NCBI RefSeq assembly: GCF_033100095.1
Contig: NZ_CP136921.1
Location: forward strand, 2,574,501-2,638,500
Direction: 5' to 3'
Length of the DNA stretch: 64,000 nucleotides
Origin: Diaphorobacter limosus
GTDB lineage: Bacteria > Pseudomonadota > Gammaproteobacteria > Burkholderiales > Burkholderiaceae_C
The position numbers were made by a program, and so were the translations under genes. Position 1 is the stretch's first letter, and each line of letters starts with the position of its first letter. The notes under the pieces were generated by a model that searched no databases, was not told the DNA's origin, and saw nothing but the letters and a program-made list of their open reading frames with translations. Shown piece by piece: positions 1 to 8,809 of the stretch.

Positions 1-2
1 TA

Positions 3-314
3 CAGCACCCGCTGGCCGAGGCCTGGATGGACCTGGAGGCCGCGCACCTGATGGTGCAAAAGGCCGCCTGGCTGTACGACCAGGGCAAGAATTGCGCCGC
101 CGAGGCCAACGCCGCCAAATTCCTGGGCGCCGAGGCCGGCTACCGCGCCTGCGAGCGCGCCATCTTCACCCATGGCGGCATGGGCTACGCCAAGGAATAC
201 CACGTCGAGCGCTACATGCGCGAGTCCTGGATCCCGCGCCTGGCGCCGGTGAGCCCGCAGCTCATCCTGTGCTTCATCGCCGAGAAAGTGCTGGGGCTGC
301 CCAAGTCGTACTGA
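3..314 (+). CDS. acyl-CoA dehydrogenase, C-terminal part (5' end outside window)
   Basis: This is the last roughly 103 residues of an acyl-CoA dehydrogenase; the reading frame is open to the window edge, so the start lies upstream. The visible part is the C-terminal helical domain of the family, with the stretch FTHGGMGYAKEYHVERYMRE, which matches the usual region near the FAD and acyl-CoA contacts. Enzymes of this family oxidise an acyl-CoA to the 2-enoyl-CoA and pass electrons to ETF. The substrate cannot be told from this fragment. A palindromic repeat follows the stop codon, before a LysR gene on the same strand. Confidence 0.85.
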   Translation, partial: QHPLAEAWMDLEAAHLMVQKAAWLYDQGKNCAAEANAAKFLGAEAGYRACERAIFTHGGMGYAKEYHVERYMRESWIPRLAPVSPQLILCFIAEKVLGLPKSY

Positions 315-317
315 GAG

Positions 318-425
318 ACAACCCCCTGTGGCGCTACGCGCCTTCCCCCTTCTCTCACGCTTCGCGTGGGAAGGGGGACGCAGCCCTCGCTGCGGGGCGG
401 CCCTTGCTCGGCTGCCGCTGGCATG
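318..425. repeat. intergenic palindromic repeat between ACAD and LysR genes
   Basis: The 187-base gap after the first gene holds an imperfect hairpin. Its arms are at about 345-361 (TCCCCCTTC...CACGC) and 365-379 (GCGTGGGAAGGGGGA), with a 3-base loop. A GC-rich tail follows. The phrase ACAACCCCCTG at the left edge recurs at 38151-38161, so this looks like one copy of a dispersed element. It could also end transcription of the upstream gene, although there is no T-tract. Confidence 0.5.
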
Positions 426-501
426 GGGTCGCGCCAGTTGCGAGCGGTGTGAGTCTCGCAAAACGTCCATATGGGAGCCTGTGTTGGGGCATCATGCCGG
501 C

Positions 502-1392
502 ATGAAACTGCACCAGCTGCGCTACTTCGCCGTGCTGGCCGAGGAGCTGCACTTCGGCCGCGCGGCCGAGCGCCTGGCCATCACGCAGCCGCCGCTGTCC
601 TCGGGCATCAAGGCGCTGGAGGAGGAGCTGGGCGTGCGCCTGTTCGAGCGCAGCAGCAAGCATGTGGCGCTCACGGCCGCCGGCCAGGCGTATCTGGCCG
701 AGGTGCGCGTGGTGCTGGACCGCGTGGCCAGCGCCGCCGAGACAGCGCGCGCGGTGGCCGCAGGGCTGCAGGGGCGGCTGGAGATCGGCTTTGCCGGCTC
801 CATGGTGTACCGCGACATGCCGCGCATCGTGCGCGCCTTCGGCGCCCGTGCGCCGGGCATAGACGTGAACCTGCGCGAGCTGTCGTCGGCCGAGCAGCTG
901 GACGCCCTGCTGCACCGCCAGCTGCACGCCGGCTTCATCAACGCCGCCGCCGTGCCCCCGCGCCTGGCATGCCGGCCGCTCATCCCCGACCATTTCGTCT
1001 GCTGCCTGCCCGAGGCGCACCCACTGGCGCGTGAATCAGCCGTGGCCCTGCCGGCGCTGGCGCAGGAGGGCTTCGTGATGTTCGCGCGCGACGTGGCGCC
1101 GGCCAACCACGACAACGTGATCGCGCTGTTCGAGCGCGCCGGCATCCACCCACGCACGCGCCATGCGGCGCGGCAATGGCTCACGGTGGTGTCGCTGGTG
1201 GCGCTGGGCATGGGTGTGGCCCTGGTGCCGGCGTCGCTGGCCCAGGCGGGCGTGCAGGGCGTGCGCTTCCTGCCCATCGTCGGGCTGCGCCACCCGGCGG
1301 TGGGCGTTCTGGCCTGGCATGAGGAGGCCGACAATCCCGCGCTGCGGATCTTTCTGGATTGCGCGGCGCCCTTCCTACAATCGGGCGCATGA
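502..1392 (+). CDS. LysR-family transcriptional regulator
   Basis: A 296-residue LysR-type regulator of normal family length. The N-terminal winged helix-turn-helix is clear ([20 protein letters not shown], then [22 protein letters not shown] at about residues 24-45). It is followed by a periplasmic-binding-protein-like effector domain. The start at 502 was chosen because LysR proteins begin immediately before this helix; the longer upstream frame runs through the repeat. The stop overlaps the ATG of the next gene by four bases (ATGA), so it is probably co-transcribed with the methyltransferase module and might regulate methionine metabolism, which is inference only. Confidence 0.9.
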   Translation: MKLHQLRYFAVLAEELHFGRAAERLAITQPPLSSGIKALEEELGVRLFERSSKHVALTAAGQAYLAEVRVVLDRVASAAETARAVAAGLQGRLEIGFAGSMVYRDMPRIVRAFGARAPGIDVNLRELSSAEQLDALLHRQLHAGFINAAAVPPRLACRPLIPDHFVCCLPEAHPLARESAVALPALAQEGFVMFARDVAPANHDNVIALFERAGIHPRTRHAARQWLTVVSLVALGMGVALVPASLAQAGVQGVRFLPIVGLRHPAVGVLAWHEEADNPALRIFLDCAAPFLQSGA

Positions 1393-2423
1393 CCCTGCCC
1401 CACTACACCCGCGCCCAGGCGCTGCCCGCCATCCTTCACCAGCGCATCGCCATCCTCGACGGCGCCATGGGCACCATGATCCAGCGCTTCAAGCTGACCG
1501 AGGCGCAGTACCGTGGCGAGCGCTTTGCGGACTTTGCGCGCGACGTGAAGGGCAACAACGAGCTGCTCTCGCTCACCCGCCCCGACGTGATCCGCGACAT
1601 CCATGAGGGCTACCTGGCCGCCGGCGCCGACCTGATCGAGACCAACACCTTTGGCGCCACTTCCATCGCCCAGGACGACTACGCCATGGGCGATCTGGCC
1701 TACGAGATGAACCTGGAGAGCGCGAAGCTGGCGCGCGCCGCCTGTGACAAATTCAGTACGCCAGACAAGCCGCGCTTCGTCGCCGGCGCCCTCGGCCCCA
1801 CGCCCAAGACGGCCAGCATCAGCCCCGACGTGAACGACCCCGGCGCGCGCAACATCAGCTTCGAGCAGCTGCGCGCGGCCTACCTGGAGCAGACGCTGGC
1901 CCTTATTGAGGGCGGCGCCGACGTGATCCTGGTCGAGACCATCTTCGACACCTTGAACGCCAAGGCCGCGCTGTTTGCCGTCGATGAAGCCTTCGAGCAG
2001 ACCGGCGAGATTCTCCCCATCATGATCAGCGGCACGGTCACCGACGCCTCGGGCCGCATCCTGTCGGGCCAGACCGTCACCGCCTTCTGGCACAGCGTAC
2101 GCCATGCCAATCCGCTGTCCATAGGCCTGAACTGCGCCCTGGGCGCGGCGCTGATGCGCCCCTACATCCAGGAGCTGGCCAAGGCCGCGCCCGACACCTT
2201 CATCAGCTGCTACCCCAACGCCGGCCTGCCCAACCCCATGAGCGACACCGGCTTCGACGAGACCCCCGAGGTCACCAGCCGCCTGGTGCATGAATTCGCC
2301 GCCGAGGGCCTGGTGAACATCCTGGGCGGCTGCTGCGGCACCACCCCCGACCACATAAGCGCCATCGCCCGCGCCGTGGCGCCGGTGGGCACGCGCCGAC
2401 TGTTCCAGCACGCCCCCGCCTAA
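1389..2423 (+). CDS. metH: homocysteine S-methyltransferase module (MetH N-terminal domain as a separate protein)
   Basis: A 344-residue protein matching only the N-terminal homocysteine-binding TIM barrel of cobalamin-dependent methionine synthase. It carries the zinc ligands of that domain: a cysteine in GLNCALGA and the pair in [11 protein letters not shown] near the C-terminus. The domain binds homocysteine through zinc for methyl transfer from methylcobalamin. The pterin, cobalamin and activation modules are not in this window; in relatives with a split metH they form a second gene directly downstream, but here an Mg-type ATPase follows. The start overlaps the LysR stop (ATGA). Confidence 0.85.
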   Translation: MTLPHYTRAQALPAILHQRIAILDGAMGTMIQRFKLTEAQYRGERFADFARDVKGNNELLSLTRPDVIRDIHEGYLAAGADLIETNTFGATSIAQDDYAMGDLAYEMNLESAKLARAACDKFSTPDKPRFVAGALGPTPKTASISPDVNDPGARNISFEQLRAAYLEQTLALIEGGADVILVETIFDTLNAKAALFAVDEAFEQTGEILPIMISGTVTDASGRILSGQTVTAFWHSVRHANPLSIGLNCALGAALMRPYIQELAKAAPDTFISCYPNAGLPNPMSDTGFDETPEVTSRLVHEFAAEGLVNILGGCCGTTPDHISAIARAVAPVGTRRLFQHAPA

Positions 2424-2546
2424 GCCCGCGCCCGGCATGCTGCGGCACTCCCCTGCGACACCGCACACGCCGGCCCTCCTGGCCATGGGCCCGCGCTTAT
2501 AGACGGCCCCCGCTGATTCAGGTGTAGTGGCCGTCAGGAGTACCCC

Positions 2547-5267
2547 ATGCGCCCCACCATCCTGAGAGAAGTGTTTGCCGGATTTCTGCGCACGCGCCGC
2601 ATCGTGCGGCACTTTCGCCGCCGGGCGCTGCTGGAGACGCTAACACGCACCGGCGTCAGCCGGGAAATACCCGCCGCGCTGACCCAGCCCCTGGCCGCGG
2701 CTGCAATCGCCGACGCCCAGGCGCTGCTGGAGCAGCTGGGTAGCCACGAAGACGGGCTGTCCGAGGCGCAGGCCGAAGGCATACGCGAGCGCGTGGGCCC
2801 CAACGAGGTGGAGCATGAAAAGCCCCTACCGCGGTGGATGCACCTGTGGCATTGCTACCGCAACCCCTTCAACCTGCTGCTCACGCTGCTGGCCATCGTC
2901 TCCTACCTGACCCATGACATGAAGGGCACCCTCGTCATCGGCACGATGGTGGTGCTGTCCACCGTGCTGCGCTTCTGGCAGGAGGGCAAGTCCAACCAGG
3001 CCGCCGACGCGCTCAAGGCCATGGTCAGCAATACGGCCACGGTGCTGCGCCGCGGCGCGGACGCTGGCACCGTGGCTCAGCAGGTGGAGCTGGCTACCAG
3101 GCTGTTGGTACCCGGCGATGTGATCTGGCTGTCGGCCGGCGACATGATTCCAGCGGACTGCCGCGTGCTCACCGCCAAGGATTTGTTCGTGTCGCAGTCA
3201 GCGATGACGGGCGAATCCATGCCGGTGGAAAAGTCCGCCGCCCACAGCGGCCCCCAGACCATCAACGCACTGGATCTGGAGAACCTGGTCTTCATGGGCA
3301 CGAATGTGGTGTCGGGCTCGGCCAGGGCCGTGGTGCTTCACACCGGCAACAACACCTATTTCGGCGCCTTGGCCAACCGCGTCGTCGCCACCGACCGCGC
3401 GCCCACGGCGTTCTACGCTGGCGTGAACCAGGTCAGCTGGCTGCTGATCCGCTTCATGTTCGTGATGGCGCCGCTGGTGTTCTTCATCAACGGCTTCACC
3501 AAGGGCGACTGGATGGAGGCCTTGTTGTTTGCCCTGGCCATCGCCGTGGGCCTGACGCCCGAGATGCTGCCGATGATCGTGACCTCGACGCTGGCCAAGG
3601 GCGCCGTGTTTCTTTCGCGCAAGAAGGTCATCGTGAAAAGGCTGGACGCAGTACAGAACTTCGGCGCCATGGACGTCCTGTGCACCGACAAGACCGGCAC
3701 GCTGACGCAGGACAAGATCTTCCTCGCGCGCCACGTCGATGCCTGGGGCGAGGAGTCCAGCGATGTGCTGGAGCTGGCCTATCTCAACAGCTATTACCAG
3801 ACCGGCCTGAAGAACCTGCTGGACGTCGCCGTGCTGGAGCACGCCGAGGTGTCCCGCGAACTCGAGCCCGCCAAGAACTTCCGCAAGGTCGATGAAATCC
3901 CGTTCGACTTCACACGCCGGCGCATGTCGGTGGTGGTGGCCGAACACGATGCGCACCATCTGCTCATCACCAAGGGCGCGGTGGAGGAAATCCTGGCCGT
4001 GTGCACCCAGGTGCGCCATGGCGAAGCGGTCGAGCCACTGACGCCCGAACTGCTGCAACGCATTCGCACGGTGACGGCCGATCTCAACGAGGAAGGCCTG
4101 CGCGTGGTGGCCGTGGCCGCCCGGGAAGGGCCGCCGACGCAGGAGGTCTATGGCCTGGCCGACGAAAGCGCCCTGACCCTCATCGGCTATGTGGCCTTTC
4201 TCGACCCGCCGAAGGACTCCACGGCCGCGGCCCTGAAGGCCCTGGCCGAGCACCAGGTGGCGGTGAAGGTGCTGACCGGCGACAACGAGCTGGTGGCCGC
4301 CAAGATCTGTCGCGAGGTGGGCCTGGCGCAGCAGGGCGTGCTGCTGGGGCGCGACATCGAGGCCATGAACGACCAGCAGCTTGGCGAGGCCGTGGAGAAC
4401 CACAACCTGTTCGCCAAGCTCACGCCGCTGCACAAGGAGCGCATCGTGCACCGGCTCAAGGCCAATGGCCATGTGGTGGGCTTCATGGGCGACGGCATCA
4501 ACGACGCACCGGCGCTGCGCGCGGCCGACATCGGCATCTCGGTGGACAGCGCGGTGGACATCGCCAAGGAGGCGGCCGACATCATCTTGCTGGAGAAAAG
4601 CCTGATGGTGCTCGAACAAGGCGTGCAGGAGGGGCGGCGCACCTTCGCCAACATGCTCAAATACATCAAGATCACCGCCAGCTCCAACTTCGGCAACGTG
4701 TTCTCGGTGCTGATCGCGGCCGCGCTGCTGCCCTTTTTGCCGATGCTGCCCATGCACCTGCTGGTGCTCAACCTGCTGTACGACATCTCGCAGATCGCCA
4801 TACCGTTCGACAACGTGGACGAAGAAATGCTGCGCCAGCCGCTGCGCTGGCAGCCCGGCGACATCGGCCGTTTCATGGTTTTCTTCGGGCCGCTGAGCTC
4901 GGTCTTCGACATGCTCACGTTCGCCATGATGTGGTGGGTGTTCGGCGCGCAGACGCCGGCGCAGCAGACGCTGTTCCAGTCGGGCTGGTTCGTCGTCAGC
5001 CTGCTCACGCAGGCACTCATCGTGCACCTGATCCGCAGCCCCAAGCTGCCCTTCATCGAGAGCCGCGCCTCGCTGCCGCTGATGGCGATGACGCTCGCCA
5101 TCGTCACCGTGGGGCTGTTCCTGCCCATGGGGCCGCTGGCGCATTACTTCAAGCTGCAGGCCCTGCCGCCGCTGTACTTCGCGCTGTTGCCCCTCACCAT
5201 GCTGGGTTATATGGCGCTGACCCAGGCCATGAAGGGTTTTTACCGACGCCGCTGGGGTTGGCAGTAA
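2547..5267 (+). CDS. mgtA: magnesium-translocating P-type ATPase (MgtA/MgtB type)
   Basis: A 906-residue P3B-type ATPase of typical MgtA length. Visible motifs in order are the actuator TGES (221-224), the phosphorylation site DKTGTLT (D381, 381-387) and the hinge GDGINDAP (648-655), with hydrophobic membrane segments before the actuator domain, before the phosphorylation site and in the last 200 residues. The family imports Mg2+ into the cytoplasm. A GGAG ribosome site precedes the ATG by about 8 bases. I did not recognise an mgtA-type leader or sensing peptide in the 123 bases upstream. It separates the metH module from any second metH gene. Confidence 0.93.
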   Translation: MRPTILREVFAGFLRTRRIVRHFRRRALLETLTRTGVSREIPAALTQPLAAAAIADAQALLEQLGSHEDGLSEAQAEGIRERVGPNEVEHEKPLPRWMHLWHCYRNPFNLLLTLLAIVSYLTHDMKGTLVIGTMVVLSTVLRFWQEGKSNQAADALKAMVSNTATVLRRGADAGTVAQQVELATRLLVPGDVIWLSAGDMIPADCRVLTAKDLFVSQSAMTGESMPVEKSAAHSGPQTINALDLENLVFMGTNVVSGSARAVVLHTGNNTYFGALANRVVATDRAPTAFYAGVNQVSWLLIRFMFVMAPLVFFINGFTKGDWMEALLFALAIAVGLTPEMLPMIVTSTLAKGAVFLSRKKVIVKRLDAVQNFGAMDVLCTDKTGTLTQDKIFLARHVDAWGEESSDVLELAYLNSYYQTGLKNLLDVAVLEHAEVSRELEPAKNFRKVDEIPFDFTRRRMSVVVAEHDAHHLLITKGAVEEILAVCTQVRHGEAVEPLTPELLQRIRTVTADLNEEGLRVVAVAAREGPPTQEVYGLADESALTLIGYVAFLDPPKDSTAAALKALAEHQVAVKVLTGDNELVAAKICREVGLAQQGVLLGRDIEAMNDQQLGEAVENHNLFAKLTPLHKERIVHRLKANGHVVGFMGDGINDAPALRAADIGISVDSAVDIAKEAADIILLEKSLMVLEQGVQEGRRTFANMLKYIKITASSNFGNVFSVLIAAALLPFLPMLPMHLLVLNLLYDISQIAIPFDNVDEEMLRQPLRWQPGDIGRFMVFFGPLSSVFDMLTFAMMWWVFGAQTPAQQTLFQSGWFVVSLLTQALIVHLIRSPKLPFIESRASLPLMAMTLAIVTVGLFLPMGPLAHYFKLQALPPLYFALLPLTMLGYMALTQAMKGFYRRRWGWQ

Positions 5268-5304
5268 GCTGCACTTCTCACCCCCTCGCACGGAGGACAA
5301 GCCC

Positions 5305-6963
5305 ATGGATTGGACCACCCACCAGGTCTTCAACCAGTTCCCCGAACTGGGCGACTACGACCCGCTGGCCAGCGACCCGGCGCTGTGCGAGGCGCTGGCG
5401 CGCGCCGATGCCGGTTGGGCCAGGCCAGCGCTGGACAGCTATGCGCGGCGGCTGGGCCGGGCCGACACCTACACCCTGGCGCAACAGGCCAACCGCCATG
5501 CGCCCGAGCTGCACCGCTTTGACACGCGCGGTCGGCGCATCGACGCCATCGAGTTCCACCCGGCCTGGCACCAGCTGATGGCGCTGTACCGCGGCCAGGG
5601 CCTGGTGTCGCTCCCTTTTCGAGAGCAGCAGCCGGGCCGCTGGACTGCCTGGGCCGCCGGTTTTTACCTGCACGGCCAGGTGGAGCAAGGCACGCTGTGC
5701 CCGGCCACCATGACCCAGGCGGCGATTCCGCTGCTGCAGCGCGAGGACGCGCTGTGGGCGCAGCTCAAGGACAAGCTGTACAGCGACACCTACGACGCGC
5801 GCGATATGCCGGCTGCGGACAAGGCCGGCATCTGGCTGGGCATGGGCATGACGGAGAAGCAGGGCGGCTCGGACGTGCGCGCCAACACCACCGTGGCCAC
5901 GGCCATGGGCGCCGGGGGGCGCGGCGGCGAATACCTGCTGCGCGGCCACAAATGGTTCTTCTCCGCGCCGCAGTGCGACGCGCACCTGGTGACGGCGCGC
6001 GTCGGTGCGGATGGCCCCTTCGCCTGCTTCTACGTGCCGCGCTGGCGCCCCGACGGCAGCCGCAACGCCGTGCGCGTGCAGTGCCTGAAGGACAAGCTGG
6101 GCAACCGCAGCAACGCCAGTGCCGAGGTCGAATTTGAGGATGCCTGGGGCATCCTGATCGGCGAGGAGGGCCGGGGCATTCCAACCATCATCGAGATGGC
6201 CGGCTATACGCGCCTGAACTGCGTGGTGGGCAGCGCCGCCATCCTGCGCCAGGCCACGGTGCAGGCCATTGCCTACGCGCGCCGGCGCCAGGCCTTCGGC
6301 AAGGCGCTGGCGGATCAGCCGCTGATGCGCGCCGTGCTGACCGACCTGGCGCTGGAGAGCGAGGCCGCGCTGCAGCTGGCCATGCGTCTGGCCCAGGCCT
6401 GCGAGGATGAAACCAGCTCGCCGGGCGAACGCGCCTGGCGCCGCATCATGACGCCGGCCGCCAAGTTCTGGGTCTGCAAGCGCGCCGTGGAGCTGACCGG
6501 CGAAGCCATGGAGGTGCTGGGCGGCAACGGCTATGTCGAGGACGGCGTGCTGGCCCGGCTGTACCGCGAGGCGCCGGTGAACTCCATCTGGGAGGGCTCG
6601 GGCAACGTCATGTGCCTGGATGTGCTGCGCGCCCTGCAACGCGATGGCGACGCCGCCCAGGCCCTGCTGGCCGAGCTGCAGTCGGCAGCCGCGGGCGAAC
6701 CACGACTGGCCGTGGCCCTGCGCGAGCTGCTGGCCCTGCTGGCCCTGCCGCCCGAGCAGCAGCAAGCCCTGGGCCGGCTGCTGGCCCAGCGCCTGGTGCT
6801 GCTGGCCCAGGCCTGCCTGCTGCGCCGGCATGCGCCCAGCGCCATGGCCGACGCCTTCATCGCCACGCGCCTGGCCGATGGCGGCGCGGGCCGCGTGGCC
6901 GGTGCCATGGACATGCGCGGCCTGGACGTCGCCGCCATCCTGGCGCGGGCCTTTCCCGCCTGA
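5305..6963 (+). CDS. aidB: AidB-like acyl-CoA dehydrogenase family protein
   Basis: A 552-residue flavoprotein close to the E. coli AidB length (541). It has the AidB-style N-terminal extension before the dehydrogenase core, the loop MTEKQGGSDVRANTT, the substrate-side segment GHKWFFSAPQCDAHLV, and RRRQAFGKAL in the C-terminal helical domain. AidB is linked to the response to alkylating agents, but its reaction is uncertain and some relatives act as isovaleryl-CoA dehydrogenases. A GGAGGA ribosome site lies before the ATG. A short repeat follows the stop. No adaptation-response gene lies beside it. Confidence 0.82.
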   Translation: MDWTTHQVFNQFPELGDYDPLASDPALCEALARADAGWARPALDSYARRLGRADTYTLAQQANRHAPELHRFDTRGRRIDAIEFHPAWHQLMALYRGQGLVSLPFREQQPGRWTAWAAGFYLHGQVEQGTLCPATMTQAAIPLLQREDALWAQLKDKLYSDTYDARDMPAADKAGIWLGMGMTEKQGGSDVRANTTVATAMGAGGRGGEYLLRGHKWFFSAPQCDAHLVTARVGADGPFACFYVPRWRPDGSRNAVRVQCLKDKLGNRSNASAEVEFEDAWGILIGEEGRGIPTIIEMAGYTRLNCVVGSAAILRQATVQAIAYARRRQAFGKALADQPLMRAVLTDLALESEAALQLAMRLAQACEDETSSPGERAWRRIMTPAAKFWVCKRAVELTGEAMEVLGGNGYVEDGVLARLYREAPVNSIWEGSGNVMCLDVLRALQRDGDAAQALLAELQSAAAGEPRLAVALRELLALLALPPEQQQALGRLLAQRLVLLAQACLLRRHAPSAMADAFIATRLADGGAGRVAGAMDMRGLDVAAILARAFPA

Positions 6964-6976
6964 CAAGAACACTTAC

Positions 6977-7020
6977 AGTAAAAACAGGCTTTAGCGCAAT
7001 CGTATAAAGCGCCAATAGCT
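6977..7020. repeat. dispersed short repeat, copy 1
   Basis: An AT-richer stretch in the 78-base gap between the aidB-like and threonine ammonia-lyase genes. On the minus strand it reads AGCTATTGGCGCTTTAT then TTGCGCTAAAGCCTGTTTTT. This matches the AGCT / GCGCTT / AAGCC pattern shared by the other copies listed here. Confidence 0.5.
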
Positions 7021-7041
7021 CACTTATTGATAGTACTCACC

Positions 7042-8241
7042 ATGCTCACCCTCCAAGACATACAGGATGCCGCCGCCCGCCTGAGCGGCCAGGTGCTGGA
7101 CACGCCCTGCGTCGAGTCGCGCACGCTGTCGCAGATCGTCGGCGCGCAGGTGTTCCTCAAGTTCGAGAACCTGCAGTTCACGGCCTCGTTCAAGGAGCGC
7201 GGCGCCTGCAACAAGCTGGCCCAGCTCACAGCCGAGGAGCGCGCCCATGGCGTGGTGGCCATGAGCGCCGGCAACCACGCCCAGGGCGTGGCCTACCACG
7301 CGCAGCGCCTGGGCCTGCGCGCGGTGATCGTCATGCCGCGCTTCACGCCCGGCGTGAAGGTGGAGCGCACGCGCGGCTTTGGCGCCGAGGTGGTGCTGCA
7401 CGGCGACACGCTGGAGGAGGCGCGCCAGCATGCCTACCAGCTGGCCGAGCAGCAGCAGCTGTGCTTCGTCCACCCCTACGACGACGAGGCCATCGCCGCC
7501 GGCCAGGGCACGATCGCGCTGGAGATGCTGGCCGAACAGCCCGATCTGGACGCGCTGGTCATCGCCGTCGGCGGCGGTGGTCTGCTGGCGGGCATTGCCA
7601 CGGCCGCGCGGGCGCTGAAACCCGGCCTGGACATCGTCGGCGTGCAGGCGGCGCGCTTTCCGTCCATGGTGAATGCCATCCAAGGCACGCAGCACCCGCA
7701 GGGCCAGTCCACGATCGCCGAGGGCATTGCCGTGGGCCAGCCCGGGGAGATGACGCGCGAGGTCATCTCCCGCCTGGTGGACGATCTGCTGCTGGTGCAG
7801 GAGGGCGACATCGAGCAGGCCGTGCTGATGCTGCTGGAGATCGAGAAAACCCTGGTCGAGGGCGCGGGCGCCGCCGGCCTGGCCGCCCTGCTGCGCTACC
7901 CCGAGCGCTTTCGCGGCAAGAAGGTGGGGCTGGTGCTCTCGGGCGGCAACATAGACCCGCTGCTGCTGGCGGCCATCATCGAGCGCGGCATGGTGCGCAG
8001 CGGGCGCCTGGCGCGCATCCTGGTCAGCGCGCGCGACATTCCCGGCGTGCTGGCGCGCATCACCGCCACCGTGGCCGAGGCCGGCGCCAACATCGAGGAG
8101 GTGCACCACCAGCGCGCCTTCACCATGCTGGCGGCGCAGAACGTGGAGATCGAGCTAGTGCTGCAGACGCGCGGCAAGGCCCATGTGCAGCAGGTGCTGG
8201 ATCAGCTGCGCGCCGCCCATATGGAAGCCGAGCTGCGCTGA
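7042..8241 (+). CDS. ilvA: threonine ammonia-lyase (biodegradative type, with ACT domain)
   Basis: A 399-residue PLP enzyme that deaminates threonine to 2-oxobutanoate. The PLP lysine is K51 in ASFKERGA, and the phosphate-binding glycine run GGGGLLAG lies near residue 180. The last 75 residues form one ACT-like domain (RLARILVSARDIPGVLARI...). That fits the roughly 400-residue TdcB/YbiF-like group rather than the 510-residue biosynthetic IlvA with two regulatory domains. I chose ATG at 7042 instead of the upstream TTG at 7027 because the family starts with LTLQDI. It stands alone between two terminated units. Confidence 0.88.
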   Translation: MLTLQDIQDAAARLSGQVLDTPCVESRTLSQIVGAQVFLKFENLQFTASFKERGACNKLAQLTAEERAHGVVAMSAGNHAQGVAYHAQRLGLRAVIVMPRFTPGVKVERTRGFGAEVVLHGDTLEEARQHAYQLAEQQQLCFVHPYDDEAIAAGQGTIALEMLAEQPDLDALVIAVGGGGLLAGIATAARALKPGLDIVGVQAARFPSMVNAIQGTQHPQGQSTIAEGIAVGQPGEMTREVISRLVDDLLLVQEGDIEQAVLMLLEIEKTLVEGAGAAGLAALLRYPERFRGKKVGLVLSGGNIDPLLLAAIIERGMVRSGRLARILVSARDIPGVLARITATVAEAGANIEEVHHQRAFTMLAAQNVEIELVLQTRGKAHVQQVLDQLRAAHMEAELR

Positions 8242-8331
8242 GAGGCTGATACGGGTTAGGCCTCAGAACCGCAAACCGGCGCGCGACTACACTGGCCCGA
8301 ACCACGCCACCAGACACAGGAGACCAGGCAC

Positions 8332-8490
8332 ATGACCCACCGCCCCATCGCCCCGAATGCCGCCGACGTGGAGGTGGCCACCGCCACCGACCCCATCGAG
8401 ACCGTAGTGGACGTGATTCCCTTCGTGATCCCGGCCGCGGGCGCTTTGGTGATCTTCCTGCTGGCCTTCATTGCCGTGTCCATGGGCTGA
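8332..8490 (+). CDS. 52-residue single-helix membrane protein, unknown function
   Basis: A small reading frame with an ATG about 8 bases behind CAGGAGA. It encodes a polar N-terminus (MTHRPIAPNAADVEVATATD) followed by one hydrophobic helix (VIPFVIPAAGALVIFLLAFI, about residues 29-48). A strong terminator begins 20 bases after the stop, which supports a separately transcribed gene. I do not recognise the family. The negative residues before the helix and the short C-terminus suggest a bitopic inner-membrane peptide. Confidence 0.65.
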   Translation: MTHRPIAPNAADVEVATATDPIETVVDVIPFVIPAAGALVIFLLAFIAVSMG

Positions 8491-8510
8491 CCGGCTGCGC
8501 CCCCACTGAC

Positions 8511-8540
8511 AAGGCCCCGCAATGCGGGGCCTTGTTGTTT
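8511..8540 (+). terminator. intrinsic terminator after the small membrane protein
   Basis: A perfect 10-base stem AAGGCCCCGC / GCGGGGCCTT with a 3-base AAT loop, followed by GTTGTTT. Confidence 0.85.
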
Positions 8541-8809
8541 CTCCGACATTCTGTGCATATTGTCATGCGCAGTTTGCATAGTTTTACCCCCTGGCCCACA
8601 GACAAATTCCGGGGTGCTTCATAGAATCAAGGGTTCCGGTCTGACTGCGCCATACCCGCCCAGCCTTGGTGCCTGTCGCAGCCGCCCGGCCTACTTTCAA
8701 CCCAAGCCGTTTTTTCAAAGGCAGCGCTCATGGTGCGCCAGCCTGTGCCAAGCAAGCCCGGTGCGCTCTCTTTGAAAAAACTGTTTTTCAACTTGTAGAG
8801 AAGCCCGCG
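8541..8809 (+). promoter_or_regulatory. pckG leader region with a long-range inverted repeat
   Basis: This 269-base gene-free stretch precedes pckG. Its clearest structure is an 11-base perfect inverted repeat, TTTTTTCAAAG (8710-8720) and CTTTGAAAAAA (8770-8780), separated by 49 bases and ending 29 bases before the ATG. In RNA it would form a stem closing a GC-rich loop just upstream of the ribosome site; in DNA it could be a pair of operator half-sites. I found no convincing -35/-10 pair and cannot choose between these readings. Confidence 0.45.

Noticed and set aside
2424..2546. Mg2+-sensing leader upstream of mgtA
   Set aside because: No proline-rich leader frame or paired alternative stems that I can recognise in 123 bases.
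3198..5333. 711-residue open frame antisense to mgtA
   Set aside because: His/Gln/Gly/Arg-rich translation without domain features; it mirrors the GC-rich third codon positions of the real gene.
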